A DNA stretch of 64,000 nucleotides from G965222505 sp965222505 (GTDB taxonomy: Bacteria > Bacteroidota > Rhodothermia > Rhodothermales > DATKEJ01), in NCBI GenBank assembly GCA_965222505.1, contig OZ244956.1:1116001-1180000 (forward strand). The letters run 5' to 3'. A program made the position numbers and the translations under genes. Positions 16,958-26,148 of the stretch are shown piece by piece. Numbering within the stretch: the first letter of the stretch is position 1; every line of letters begins with the position of its first letter. Below the pieces are notes generated by a model. That model saw only the letters and a program-made list of their open reading frames with translations. It was not told where the DNA came from and searched no databases.

Positions 16958-19705
16958 ATGGCGCAAGACCGGCTTTTTCTGGTCGATGCTATGGCCCTGG
17001 CGTATCGTGCCCATTTTGCCTTCATCAACCGGCCCCTCATCAACTCCAAAGGCTTTGAAACCTCGGCCATCTACGGCTTTACCACCTCGCTGATCAGGCT
17101 CCTCGACCAAAACCCCGAGCACATAGCCGTCGTCTTCGATCCTCCCGGCAAAACCTTCCGTGCAGACCTGTTTACCGCCTACAAGGCCCACCGCCCGGAA
17201 ATGCCGGAACCGTTGCAGGAAGCCATCCCCTACATCAAACAAATCGTTCAGGGCTTCGACATTCCCGTGGTGGAATGCCCCGGCGTAGAGGCCGACGATG
17301 TGATCGGCACCCTGGCCCGGCGGGCAGAAACGGAAGACGTCGACGTGATCATCGTCTCGCCTGACAAAGACTTCCGGCAGCTCCTGAGTAAGCACGTGTC
17401 TATCATGCGGCCCAGTCGGCGAGGTGAGGAATTTGAGATCATGACGGAAGAATCCTTTCAGGCCCAGTACGGCGTGGACCCCATCCAGTTTATCGACATT
17501 CTGGCCTTGCTAGGGGATGCGTCGGACAATGTGCCCGGCGTGCGCGGCATCGGAGCCAAAACGGCTCCGACGCTCATCCAGACCTACGGCTCCGTCGAAA
17601 ACCTCCTGGAACATGCCGAGGAAATAAAGGGCAAGCGCGTGCGCGAGGGACTGCTCAACCACAAGCAAGACGCTCTCCTGAGTAAACAACTGGTCACCAT
17701 CCTGACCGATGTAGAACTTGATCTCGACTGGCACACCCTCCGCCGTACGGAACCCCACTTCGACCAGCTCACCAGCCTGTTCAAGGAACTGGAATTTCGG
17801 TCAGTGATGAACCGGGTGATGGGCAAAACCCGCCAGCGCGCTGCGCCGGACACCGACGATCCGGCCCTGTCCTTCGACTTCGGCCCCTACGAGGCGATCA
17901 AAACCTACGACCCCGAGGCCGTCAACTACCACATCATCCGTAACGAAGCCGGCCTCAAAGACCTGATCCAAAAGCTGAGTACCGTTTCAGCGCTGGCCTT
18001 CGATACGGAAACCACATCCACCGATGTCATGTGGGCCTCCCTGGTCGGCTGTTCGCTGGCCTGGGAAACCGGTACCGCCTACTATGTGCCGACGCCCCTC
18101 CCGGACGGAACCTCCACCGAAACCGTCGTGGATTACCTCCGGCCGGTACTTGGAGACCCGAGCGTCAAACTTATCGGCCAGAATCTGAAATATGACGAAG
18201 TGGTGATGGCGCGGCACGGGGCAGAACTGGCCGGGCAGGTGTTCGACACGATGATCGCTCACTACCTGATCACACCGGAGGAAGCCCACAACCTGGATGC
18301 CATTGCCTCAACCTACCTGAACTACAAACCGATCCCCATCTCTGACCTCATCGGAACCGGCAAGAACCAACGCTCCATGCGGGATGTACCGTTGGAGCAG
18401 GTGGGCCCCTATGCGTGCGAAGACGCCGACGTTACCTTGCAACTGGCATCGGTATTAGCCGAAAAACTCGAAGCCGACGGCCTCACAGAGATGGCCGAAA
18501 ATATGGAGTTTCCGCTGAGTTCGATCCTGGCCGGGATGGAACGCACCGGCATCAAGCTGAATCAAGGGATACTGGCAGACATCTCCACCCAACTCAAATC
18601 CAAGCTCGATGCCCTCGAACGGGAGATTTTTGAGCATACCGGTGAGTTGTTCAACATTGCCTCCCCCAAACAACTGGGCCAAATCCTCTTCGAGAAAATC
18701 GGCCTGAAACCCTTGCGCAAGACCAGCACCGGCCAGGCTTCGACCAACGAACGGGTCCTTTCCCAACTCGCGACTGAACATCCCCTACCCGGCTTGGTTC
18801 TGGACTGGCGGCACCTCGCCAAACTCAAAAACACCTACGTCGATACCCTCGGGGGCCTCATCCACCCCGAGACGGGCCGCATCCACACCAGTTTCAACCA
18901 GACCATCACGGCCACGGGCCGCCTCTCCTCCTCAAACCCGAATATGCAAAACATCCCGGTCCGCTCCGGCATTGGTCGGGAAATCCGTAAAGCGTTTGTC
19001 GCCGAGGAAGGCCATGTGCTCCTCGCCGCCGATTATGTGCAGATCGAACTGCGCATCCTGGCCCACATGAGCAAAGACCCCGGATTCGTCACCGCCTTCG
19101 CCGAAGGGGCCGACATCCACACGGCCACAGCTGCCCTTATCAATAAGGTGAAACCGGAAGACGTCGACCGCGACATGCGCCGAAAGGCCAAAGAGGTCAA
19201 CTACGGCATTCCATATGGGATCTCAGTGTACGAACTCGGACAGCGGCTCCGGGTGGATTATGAGGAAGCCAAGGAACTCATGGATCAGTACCACCAGACC
19301 TACCCCGCCGTCAACCAGCTCAACCATCAACTGATCGAACACGCTAAAAAGAAAGGATACGTCGAGACCCTACTTGGTCGACGGCGCTACATCCCAACGA
19401 TCAATGCTGCCAACCAACGCGAACGCTCAGCAGCAGAGCGCATGGCCGTGAACATGCCCATCCAGGGTACCCAGGCCGATATGATCAAACTGGCGATGGT
19501 CCGCATTGACCGGCGGCTCAAGGCCGAAGCACGCAAGAGCAAAATGATCCTTCAGGTCCATGACGAATTGGTCTTTGAAGTCCCCCTTAATGAACGGGAA
19601 GCCATGACCCAACTGATTCAGGAAGAAATGGCCGCTGCCTTACCCCTGGACGTCCCCGTAGAGGTAGACGTCGGCGAAGGCCCAAATTGGTTGGATGCGC
19701 ATTAA
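16958..19705 (+). CDS. polA: DNA polymerase I
   Basis: A full-length 915-residue family A polymerase with three domains. The 5' nuclease covers about residues 1-300 (LVDAMALAYRAHFAF, ECPGVEADDVIGTLA). The 3'-5' exonuclease covers about 325-510, with an intact DTETTS motif so proofreading is likely. The polymerase covers about 530-915, with motif A LLAADYVQIELRIL, O-helix RRKAKEVNYGIPYG and motif C LQVHDELVFEVP. It fills gaps after RNA primer removal and in excision repair. The residue at the E. coli Phe762 position is tyrosine (N-Y-G). It stands alone, ends at 19705 and is convergent with the acyl-CoA dehydrogenase. Confidence 0.98.
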   Translation: MAQDRLFLVDAMALAYRAHFAFINRPLINSKGFETSAIYGFTTSLIRLLDQNPEHIAVVFDPPGKTFRADLFTAYKAHRPEMPEPLQEAIPYIKQIVQGFDIPVVECPGVEADDVIGTLARRAETEDVDVIIVSPDKDFRQLLSKHVSIMRPSRRGEEFEIMTEESFQAQYGVDPIQFIDILALLGDASDNVPGVRGIGAKTAPTLIQTYGSVENLLEHAEEIKGKRVREGLLNHKQDALLSKQLVTILTDVELDLDWHTLRRTEPHFDQLTSLFKELEFRSVMNRVMGKTRQRAAPDTDDPALSFDFGPYEAIKTYDPEAVNYHIIRNEAGLKDLIQKLSTVSALAFDTETTSTDVMWASLVGCSLAWETGTAYYVPTPLPDGTSTETVVDYLRPVLGDPSVKLIGQNLKYDEVVMARHGAELAGQVFDTMIAHYLITPEEAHNLDAIASTYLNYKPIPISDLIGTGKNQRSMRDVPLEQVGPYACEDADVTLQLASVLAEKLEADGLTEMAENMEFPLSSILAGMERTGIKLNQGILADISTQLKSKLDALEREIFEHTGELFNIASPKQLGQILFEKIGLKPLRKTSTGQASTNERVLSQLATEHPLPGLVLDWRHLAKLKNTYVDTLGGLIHPETGRIHTSFNQTITATGRLSSSNPNMQNIPVRSGIGREIRKAFVAEEGHVLLAADYVQIELRILAHMSKDPGFVTAFAEGADIHTATAALINKVKPEDVDRDMRRKAKEVNYGIPYGISVYELGQRLRVDYEEAKELMDQYHQTYPAVNQLNHQLIEHAKKKGYVETLLGRRRYIPTINAANQRERSAAERMAVNMPIQGTQADMIKLAMVRIDRRLKAEARKSKMILQVHDELVFEVPLNEREAMTQLIQEEMAAALPLDVPVEVDVGEGPNWLDAH

Positions 19706-19746
19706 GGCAGGTTCTGCGACAATTCCCAAGCGTTCAGTCCATATTG

Positions 19747-19861
19747 TGTTGCGTATTGCGTGAACCCGAAATTATATGTTCTGCTGACCCGAATGCTACG
19801 CATCCGTCTGGCCGAGTATTCGGCTGAACGCGTCTGGACCAAAATCACGCAATACGCAACA
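19747..19861. repeat. Long intergenic hairpin between convergent genes
   Basis: TGTTGCGTATTGCGTG (19747-19762) is exactly complementary to CACGCAATACGCAACA (19846-19861), a 16-bp perfect stem with an 83-base loop. The loop holds a second small hairpin around GGCCGAGTATTCGGCT. It separates polA and the acyl-CoA dehydrogenase gene and may end transcription from both sides. Confidence 0.75.
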
Positions 19862-19873
19862 CGCAATACTTCT

Positions 19874-21037
19874 CTACCTGAGCCCGGTCACCTGCCGGGC
19901 GATGACCATGCGTTGGATTTCGTTCGTGCCCTCGTAGATTTCGGTGATTTTGGCATCACGGAAGTAACGTTCGAGGGGCAACTCCTGGCTGTAGCCCATC
20001 CCGCCGTGGACCTGGATGGCCTGAGTGGTCACCCACATGGCAGCCTCGCTGGCATGGAGTTTGGCCATACTGGCGGGCAGGGTATACCGCCCTCCGTTTT
20101 TCGTCGCGTTCATCTTGGCCAACGCGGCTTGATACACCAGCAACCGGCTGGCCTCCACCTTGACCTTCATATCGGCGAGCTTCTGTTGAATCATCTGGAA
20201 CTGTCCGATCTTCTTGCCGAAGGCCTCGCGCTCGCGGACGTAGGCTACGCTTGCCTCAAAGGCGGCTTCTGCAATCCCCAGGGCCTGTGCCGCGATGCCG
20301 ATGCGACCGGTATCCAGGACCTGCATGGCAATTTTGAAGCCTTCTCCTTCTTCACCCAGCCGATTCTCTACCGGACAGGCATAGTCCTCAAACAGGAGTT
20401 CGCTTGTCACACTGCCTCGGATGCCCAGTTTGTGCTCCACATTTCCACGGATGAATCCAGGTTGATCCGCTTCGACGATAAAGGCCGTGATGCCCTTGTG
20501 TCCGCGTTCCGGTGCAGTCATGGCAAACAGGATGACCGTGTCGGCCACAGGGCCGGAAGTTACCCATGATTTGCTACCGTTGATGATATAATGGGTCCCG
20601 GCTTCATTGCGCACAGCACGGGTACGCATGTTGCTGGCATCGCTCCCGCTGGAAGGTTCGGTGAGGCTGTAGGCCCCGATTTTTTCCCCGCTGGCAACCG
20701 GGGTCAGGTATTTTTCCCGCTGGGCCTCGGTGCCCTTGACCATCAACCCGTGACAGTAGAGCGAGTTGTTGACCGACATGATGGTACCGTGGCTGGCATC
20801 CACCTTACAAATTTCCACCAGGGCCAGCACATAGGCCAGGGTATCCATCCCGGCCCCGCCGTAGGTATCCGGGACTTCAATCCCCATAAAACCATATTCG
20901 CCCAATTGACGAATGGTATCCACCGGAAAGGTGGCCGTCTTGTCGTGATGGGCCGCGACGGGGGCAATGACCTGCTGAGCAAAATCGCGCGCCGTTTCCT
21001 GGATCATGCGGTGATCCGCCGTTATGAAATCAAACAT
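19874..21037 (-). CDS. Acyl-CoA dehydrogenase (short/medium-chain type)
   Basis: A 387-residue FAD-dependent acyl-CoA dehydrogenase that makes the 2,3 double bond in fatty-acid or amino-acid breakdown. Hallmarks are YSLTEPSSGSDASNM (substrate/FAD loop), W-V-T-S-G-P-V-A-D, AFGKKIGQFQMIQ, and ITEIYEGTNEIQRMVI, which contains the catalytic glutamate at the position used by butyryl-CoA dehydrogenases. The start at 21037 is clean. No electron-transfer flavoprotein genes are adjacent. Confidence 0.93.
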   Translation of the reverse strand: MFDFITADHRMIQETARDFAQQVIAPVAAHHDKTATFPVDTIRQLGEYGFMGIEVPDTYGGAGMDTLAYVLALVEICKVDASHGTIMSVNNSLYCHGLMVKGTEAQREKYLTPVASGEKIGAYSLTEPSSGSDASNMRTRAVRNEAGTHYIINGSKSWVTSGPVADTVILFAMTAPERGHKGITAFIVEADQPGFIRGNVEHKLGIRGSVTSELLFEDYACPVENRLGEEGEGFKIAMQVLDTGRIGIAAQALGIAEAAFEASVAYVREREAFGKKIGQFQMIQQKLADMKVKVEASRLLVYQAALAKMNATKNGGRYTLPASMAKLHASEAAMWVTTQAIQVHGGMGYSQELPLERYFRDAKITEIYEGTNEIQRMVIARQVTGLR

Positions 21038-21221
21038 GATATTATCCTATGGATTGGCCTGCCGCGTAGGGACGTGGCGTGCCATGGCCCTACATGCATG
21101 TACGTATTCATTTGATCTGCCAATAAAGGGTACCGTACAACAACACACAATACGTTTGATGTTATACAACCGGCCCCCGGTGGGTCTTATAGATGAATTC
21201 ATCTTCCCGACCCCTTCTTAT

Positions 21222-22313
21222 ATGTTTTCCCACGTTTGGAGCAGTGCCGTGTTGGGCGTTGATGCCCTGCCGATTGAAATTGAAACCCACATCGAACCCG
21301 GCCTACCGAAATACACCGTTGTGGGCTTGCCGGACAATGCCGTACGGGAAAGCCGCGACCGTATCTGGGCGGCCTTTCAAAACGTAGGTCTTCCCATCCC
21401 CCGTGGGGCTGTGACCGTCAACCTTGCTCCTGCCGACGTGCGGAAGGAAGGCGCGGCTTTTGATTTGCCCATCGCCGTTGGGTTGTTGGCAGCTTCTATG
21501 GATGCGATTCCTTCAGAAGCCCTGAAGGGGGTGTTCGTCACAGGTGAAGTCTCCCTCGACGGCTCGCTTCGCCCGGTCCGTGGCGTTTTGTCGATGGCAA
21601 TGCACGCCAAAGCCGCCGGGCGCACCCGTTTGCTGGTACCTGCGGCCAATGCCCCCGAGGCCGCCGTGCTGCCAGGGCTTCAGGTATTCCCGGTCGGTAC
21701 ACTCCTGGATGCTTTTAAGATCCTATCGGGCCGGAACGGCCACCTCAAACCCATCACCTCCAGAACGAATGCCTGGTTGGATGAGGACCAGGTGTTCGAC
21801 CTCGATTTTTCGGATGTGCGTGGTCAGGAGAACGTGAAACGATCCCTGGTGGTGGCGGCTGCCGGAGGGCATAACGTGCTGATGGCAGGCCCTCCGGGTG
21901 CCGGAAAAACTATGCTGGCCCGGCGGTTCCCGAGTATCCTCCCGCCCCTACGGCTAGAGGAGGCCCTGGAAACCACCAGCATTCATTCTGTTGGCGGATT
22001 GTTGCGCGGGGGGAGTGGTTTGGTGAGGCATCGTCCTTTTCGGGCACCCCACCATACCATTTCCGATGTCGGGCTCTGTGGCGGCGGTTCCCATCCTCGG
22101 CCCGGCGAGATTTCGCTGGCCCATAATGGGGTATTGTTCCTTGATGAATTGCCTGAATTCAAGCGTAAAGCCCTCGAAGTGCTGCGTCAACCCCTCGAAG
22201 AAGGTGCTATTACGATCAGCCGATCACGTTTTACGATAGCGTTTCCCGCCCGTTTCCTGTTGATGGCAAGCATGAACCTCTGCCCCTGTGGTGCCTTTTT
22301 ACACTGCCATTAG
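21222..22313 (+). pseudogene. comM: Truncated YifB/ComM Mg-chelatase-like AAA+ ATPase, interrupted by an integrated element
   Basis: The start at 21222 (MFSHVWSSAVLGVDALPIEI) matches the ComM family. The Lon-protease-like N-domain and the AAA+ core are present, with Walker A GPPGAGKTML, HHTISDVGLCGGG and Walker B VLFLDELPEF. The frame then runs through the conserved zinc-binding start M-N-x-C-P-C-G and stops after seven foreign residues at 22313. Normal ComM has about 500 residues, so roughly 150 are lost. In known bacteria ComM is a branch-migration helicase for natural transformation. The foreign DNA that follows carries a large serine recombinase, so this is integration rather than random decay. 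Confidence 0.9.
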
Positions 22314-23787
22314 ATATACCCGAGGTTTCCTCTTCAAGGGGAGCATTCGGCATAAAGGCAAAGTGGATAACTACCGTTTTTTCCTTGACTTCGATATGAT
22401 GCACCATAGCTTGAGCAATATTCTGTTTCTCTTTGAGAGTCATATGCGACCACTGCTCCGCAAGACTTTGTACGCTTACGACCATATCATCTCGTGAGAG
22501 CCGTTCTATCTTAAGAAAATCTATTTCCCCCTGTATCCGTGGTATTTCTTCCTCTAATTGAGCACTGCGTTCCTCAAGAGGGGCATACAGCTTCCCAAAT
22601 CCTTCAGGGGAAATATTGCCACTCGTATAGAGTTTGTACACTTTGCTCATCTCACTTCGGACTTTCTGTTCTTCCTCTTCAAGTATTGCAAGCAATGCTT
22701 CTTTGCTTTGTACATCATCTTCCGCTTGTTCGAGATATTCGGCTACCTCATCAGGTGAAAATATGAATCCCTTGAGTTCTCGCAAAAAAATCTTCTCAAG
22801 AGCATCAACCGGCATCTTGTTGTAGCAACCTTTGCAAACATATTTTGGTGAGTTGTTGTGAACATACATCTTCGTGCCACAGGTGCAAACGACGAGCCCT
22901 GCAAAGATATGTTTGGGGGGGCGTCCAGGGCGCTTGCGTTGCGCTTCTTGCTCAACAATGATGCGATTGACCTCAGCCCACACCTCATCAGTAACAATAC
23001 GTGGTACATCATTCCATATCCATTCGCTTTGAGGCTTGTAGTCCCATGCCTTTCCGTCGCCACGGCTCTTGGTGTAATTGCGTCGTTGCTTACCCTTGGC
23101 TATGGGGTCAGTAAGGAGTCGTCGTACCGTCGTGTAGGAAAACAGAGAATCATTGCGTGTCCGATATCCCGCTTCATTTAAGAGACGCGCTACTGTGCCT
23201 TTGCGTTTGTGCTCAATAAAGAGGTCAAACATTTCTTTGCGGATAGGAGCTTCCTTCGGATCAAGCACCAATTGCTTGTCTACCCATTGGTATCCAAAGG
23301 GAGCCTGACCACTGATGGGTTTACCGAGCTTGGCACGGACGGGAACTGAGGCCGCAATGCGCGCTGATATCTCTTCACGCTCCCACTGTGCCATCGCAGC
23401 AATCATGGTATAGAAGAGGCGACCGGCAGGGGTAGACGTATCGATGGCTTCTTGGAGTGAAATGAGATCAGCCCCTTGCTCATTGAAAAAGTCGGCAAAC
23501 TCAAGAAGCTCTTTGGTATTACGGGCGAGGCGAGCAAGCTTTGAGAAGATGAGGCCAGAAATATGTCCTTTGCGAATATCCTCCATCATTTCTCGTGCTT
23601 CGGGGAGCTTCTTAACCGATTTACCTGAAACAGCATCAAGACGATAGATTTTGCGGACAACCCACCCTTTCATCTCAGCATACGCTCGTGCCCGGTATTC
23701 ATGGTGCTCCGGGCTTTCGTTCTTGACCGAGTCTTCGTGGGAGACCCGTACCCAAATGCCGACGTGTTTGCGAGGCTGTTCCTTCAT
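22231..23787 (-). CDS. Large serine recombinase (integrase) of the comM-inserted element
   Basis: A 518-residue large serine recombinase. The resolvase domain has GIWVRVS with the catalytic Ser16, the K-L-A-R-L-A-R-N segment and R-E-E-I-S-A-R-I. It is followed by the recombinase domain (GKPISGQAPFGYQWV), a zinc ribbon (VCTCGTKMY...YVCKGCY) and a long coiled coil (about 375-460). I start at 23787 (MKEQPRKHVG), just before the fold; the frame is open further upstream. Its last 20 or so codons lie antisense in comM, so the C-terminus must change when the element excises. It should catalyse site-specific attP x attB integration. The target appears to be the conserved CPCG codons of comM. Confidence 0.93.
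   Translation of the reverse strand: MKEQPRKHVGIWVRVSHEDSVKNESPEHHEYRARAYAEMKGWVVRKIYRLDAVSGKSVKKLPEAREMMEDIRKGHISGLIFSKLARLARNTKELLEFADFFNEQGADLISLQEAIDTSTPAGRLFYTMIAAMAQWEREEISARIAASVPVRAKLGKPISGQAPFGYQWVDKQLVLDPKEAPIRKEMFDLFIEHKRKGTVARLLNEAGYRTRNDSLFSYTTVRRLLTDPIAKGKQRRNYTKSRGDGKAWDYKPQSEWIWNDVPRIVTDEVWAEVNRIIVEQEAQRKRPGRPPKHIFAGLVVCTCGTKMYVHNNSPKYVCKGCYNKMPVDALEKIFLRELKGFIFSPDEVAEYLEQAEDDVQSKEALLAILEEEEQKVRSEMSKVYKLYTSGNISPEGFGKLYAPLEERSAQLEEEIPRIQGEIDFLKIERLSRDDMVVSVQSLAEQWSHMTLKEKQNIAQAMVHHIEVKEKTVVIHFAFMPNAPLEEETSGISNGSVKRHHRGRGSCLPSTGNGRETLS
22285..22320. other. Likely left attachment junction of the integrated element
   Basis: comM homology ends at the codons for CPCG (about 22279-22293), and element DNA encoding the serine recombinase tail on the other strand begins here. 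The exact crossover dinucleotide cannot be fixed without the other end, which is outside the window. Confidence 0.6.
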
Positions 23788-24438
23788 GTCTGGTGTCCGA
23801 TTGAGGTTACATGGAGGGTATATGTGTAAACGTATGAGGACTGATTTTGTTTTAGCAAGTGGGCATACTACACCGGTTTTTAAGTGGGTGCTTTCATACG
23901 TTTGGGGGGTACGCGATGATTTGTGAAGTGGCCCTACGACGTACATCTTTATCTCCTTCGGCAGTAGGCGAATGTACATCGATGTTCCAATTTGGGGAAC
24001 AAGGTTAGGAGATGATTTCAGGAAGTGACTCTACAACTTGGCTTCCAAATTGATACGAAGTTGGAAGACATGAGGAAGAAGATTGAAGCATGGCAGTAGG
24101 AGTGCGATGGCTACTCGCTGCACCAGTCATTGGGTGGTCTATCGCCGGACATGTTCATCGAAGAGTACCGCAAAAATACACTGGAATCTCTACTTCGAAT
24201 TGGGAGAAACCCAAAGCAGTACTTTTGCGTAAACACTATATTGTTATGGTTGCCAAGTTCTGGACGAGATCTGCGAGCGAGTACATTACGCCGATTACAA
24301 TAGTGGTGTGATACTTGTGACACCTGCGACTTAGCTTCATAAGTTAAGTCTTAACCAATCTAGGCATAATCGCATCGACCCACACATAAAATCTGCCGAA
24401 AGGATACAACGAGGATTAAATTTAACACAGGAACCAAG
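23788..24438. other. Gene-poor stretch upstream of the integrase
   Basis: About 650 bp without an intact gene. It should contain the integrase promoter on its left side. The only recognisable content is the IS3-type transposase relic described separately (about 24046-24180). Confidence 0.5.
24046..24180 (+). pseudogene. Relic of an IS3-family transposase C-terminus
   Basis: In one frame the segment reads L-E-D-M-R-K-K-I-E-A-W-Q, stop, E-C-D-G-Y-S-L, then HQSLGGLSPDMFIEEYRKN. This matches the end of IS3 OrfB proteins (D-x-R-x-K-I-E-x-W-R-x-x-Y-N-x-x-R-P-H-x-S-L-G-x-L-x-P). An in-frame TAG and loss of the Y-N-x-x-R-P block show it is dead. No terminal repeats were seen. Confidence 0.6.
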
Positions 24439-25065
24439 ATGATATATCTTACATCATTCGTCACAGCGTTAGCTGGAATTTATCATATTATTTGGGATGA
24501 AGATGATGGAGCCTGGGTTCCAATATGGGATAAAAGTAGAGTTTCTACTTGGAGACACTGGGGAGCTATATGCTTAATAGTAGCCTCAGTGGGTCTTACA
24601 GCATGGGGCCAAAAACAGAGCGAGATGGCAGAAGAAGCGCACCGTAAATCCATAATGAAAAGGGTAGAAATTCTCCAGGACTCACTTAAAGCAAGTCGAG
24701 ACACACTCCAAATATTAATATCCTATGTTAGAGAAAGTCGTCATTTGGATGTGGAAGAGCGGGGGCAAATTCTGAATACTTTAGAAGATATCAAAGAAGA
24801 GAAAAGGACGATTGAAATAACGAAGCCAGTTCGCGAAATATACTTTAGTAACCCTCAGAACTATGACTTAGAGGATATGAAGATAAAAGTGGGGGAGAGA
24901 TTCTATGAATTAATGAAAGACCAAGTTGGCAATTATTTAGTAGCACGGTTTGAATATGAGAAAGATACGGTAGAAGTAGAATTATGGCATAAAGATCGTC
25001 GCTGTTTCCTTATTGATATCATTTTTAATGAGAAAACTCCTGATCAGGAGTTTTCTTGCTCCTAG
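24439..25065 (+). CDS. Hypothetical membrane-anchored coiled-coil protein
   Basis: A 208-residue protein of no family I recognise. A membrane helix lies near residues 38-58 (WGAICLIVASVGLTAWG), followed by a coiled-coil-like stretch (about 63-140) and a mixed soluble end. It is AT-rich compared with the core genes and is followed closely by three more genes on the same strand. Its stop codon follows a 26-bp palindrome. Function is unknown. Confidence 0.6.
   Translation: MIYLTSFVTALAGIYHIIWDEDDGAWVPIWDKSRVSTWRHWGAICLIVASVGLTAWGQKQSEMAEEAHRKSIMKRVEILQDSLKASRDTLQILISYVRESRHLDVEERGQILNTLEDIKEEKRTIEITKPVREIYFSNPQNYDLEDMKIKVGERFYELMKDQVGNYLVARFEYEKDTVEVELWHKDRRCFLIDIIFNEKTPDQEFSCS
25031..25056. 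terminator. 26-bp perfect palindrome at the gene end
   Basis: AGAAAACTCCTGA directly followed by TCAGGAGTTTTCT forms a perfect inverted repeat with A-rich and T-rich outer ends, as in a bidirectional intrinsic terminator. It lies inside the last codons of the upstream gene (encoding E-K-T-P-D-Q-E-F-S). With no unpaired loop it could also be a protein-binding site. Confidence 0.6.
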
Positions 25066-25077
25066 CTAACAGAAAGC

Positions 25078-26148
25078 ATGATGAAAAGCAAGCTCCTCTT
25101 AATCTATGGAATTGTGTTTCTTTTACTATGTTACTGGGCAAAACAGGGTAATGCACAGCCATCTAGTTATAAGCCTCATAGCGTGCACATACTGGACCTC
25201 CGCATTGAAGATGGACTAGCTATATCACAAATAAATAAAATAAAACTAGATGCAAAGAGTGCTATAAATAACTGGTTGGCAGGGTCTTCTCAGTCATGCC
25301 TTAAACCTACGCCAGAGGCACTAGCACCACAGTTGAAGAGAATAATTGAAGATTTTACACGTCGATTAAACGGAGGAGCACCGGCGGATACAGCGAGGGC
25401 AAAAGGACAACAAGCGGGTATCGAATATATTCGGAAAAACTCCAAAGTAGATTATTATATAGACATAGAAATTCGAAAGAGATCACTGGTTTTGACGCCG
25501 AATAACTCTGTTCCAGATCTCATAATATATACCTCTCTCATATCAGCAGCAAGGTTTTCTTCTACTGCTGCATCAGCAAAAATAGATGTATATGAGGCAC
25601 ATTTAATTCAAGGGCGTACTGATGATCACATGGTGAAGTTAATACAAATGTTGTTAAAAGATTGGGCAGCCCAAGATTCCATTTGTGTCTATCCGGCAGA
25701 TGAAGCAGGGAAAATAGAGGGTAATGCCCAGACTAGTCAGGAAGATGATACTCAAGAAAAACAGAAAAGTGATCTTACTGCCCCGCCAGATACCTCTGCT
25801 GCCATTTCAACCGAAAAAGATGAGGAAACAGGGGAATTGCTTGGCCCTGTTTTTGCGGAAACTCATCCTTGGCAATCCAGAGTGCCAATCTGGTATCCAA
25901 TACGAAGAAAACGTTGGCAACAAGCTATATTACAATCAGCAATATTGGTAACAGGATATGTCGGGATGCATTATTTCAACGGCAAACGAGACAACACCAT
26001 AGAAGACCGAAATCTGCTCTTAGTATCCCAACATGGACCATTAAACGAGGATATAAAACGTTATGATCGTTATGGAAAGGCTTTTTTGGGATTGGGGATC
26101 ACATTTACAATTGGACTTAATCTACGGGATGTCTCTAAAAATCGATGA
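25078..26148 (+). CDS. Hypothetical secreted or envelope protein
   Basis: A 356-residue protein with a signal peptide (KLLLIYGIVFLLLCYWA, ends N-A-Q). A mixed alpha/beta domain covers about 35-210, an acidic low-complexity linker about 215-260, and two hydrophobic patches lie near the C-terminus (about 285-305 and 335-350). I recognise no family. Start is either of the two Met codons at 25078/25081. It overlaps the next gene by four bases (ATGA), indicating coupling with the lipoprotein. Confidence 0.6.
   Translation: MMKSKLLLIYGIVFLLLCYWAKQGNAQPSSYKPHSVHILDLRIEDGLAISQINKIKLDAKSAINNWLAGSSQSCLKPTPEALAPQLKRIIEDFTRRLNGGAPADTARAKGQQAGIEYIRKNSKVDYYIDIEIRKRSLVLTPNNSVPDLIIYTSLISAARFSSTAASAKIDVYEAHLIQGRTDDHMVKLIQMLLKDWAAQDSICVYPADEAGKIEGNAQTSQEDDTQEKQKSDLTAPPDTSAAISTEKDEETGELLGPVFAETHPWQSRVPIWYPIRRKRWQQAILQSAILVTGYVGMHYFNGKRDNTIEDRNLLLVSQHGPLNEDIKRYDRYGKAFLGLGITFTIGLNLRDVSKNR

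Noticed and set aside
19760..20569. Plus-strand frame opposite the acyl-CoA dehydrogenase
   Set aside because: Shadow of a clear acyl-CoA dehydrogenase gene; it also includes the intergenic hairpin.
21024..22330. tRNA gene as the integration site of the element
   Set aside because: No tRNA-like cloverleaf is visible near the junction; comM itself is the target.
22288..22497. Small plus-strand frame after the comM break
   Set aside because: It lies opposite the integrase tail and has no recognisable feature.
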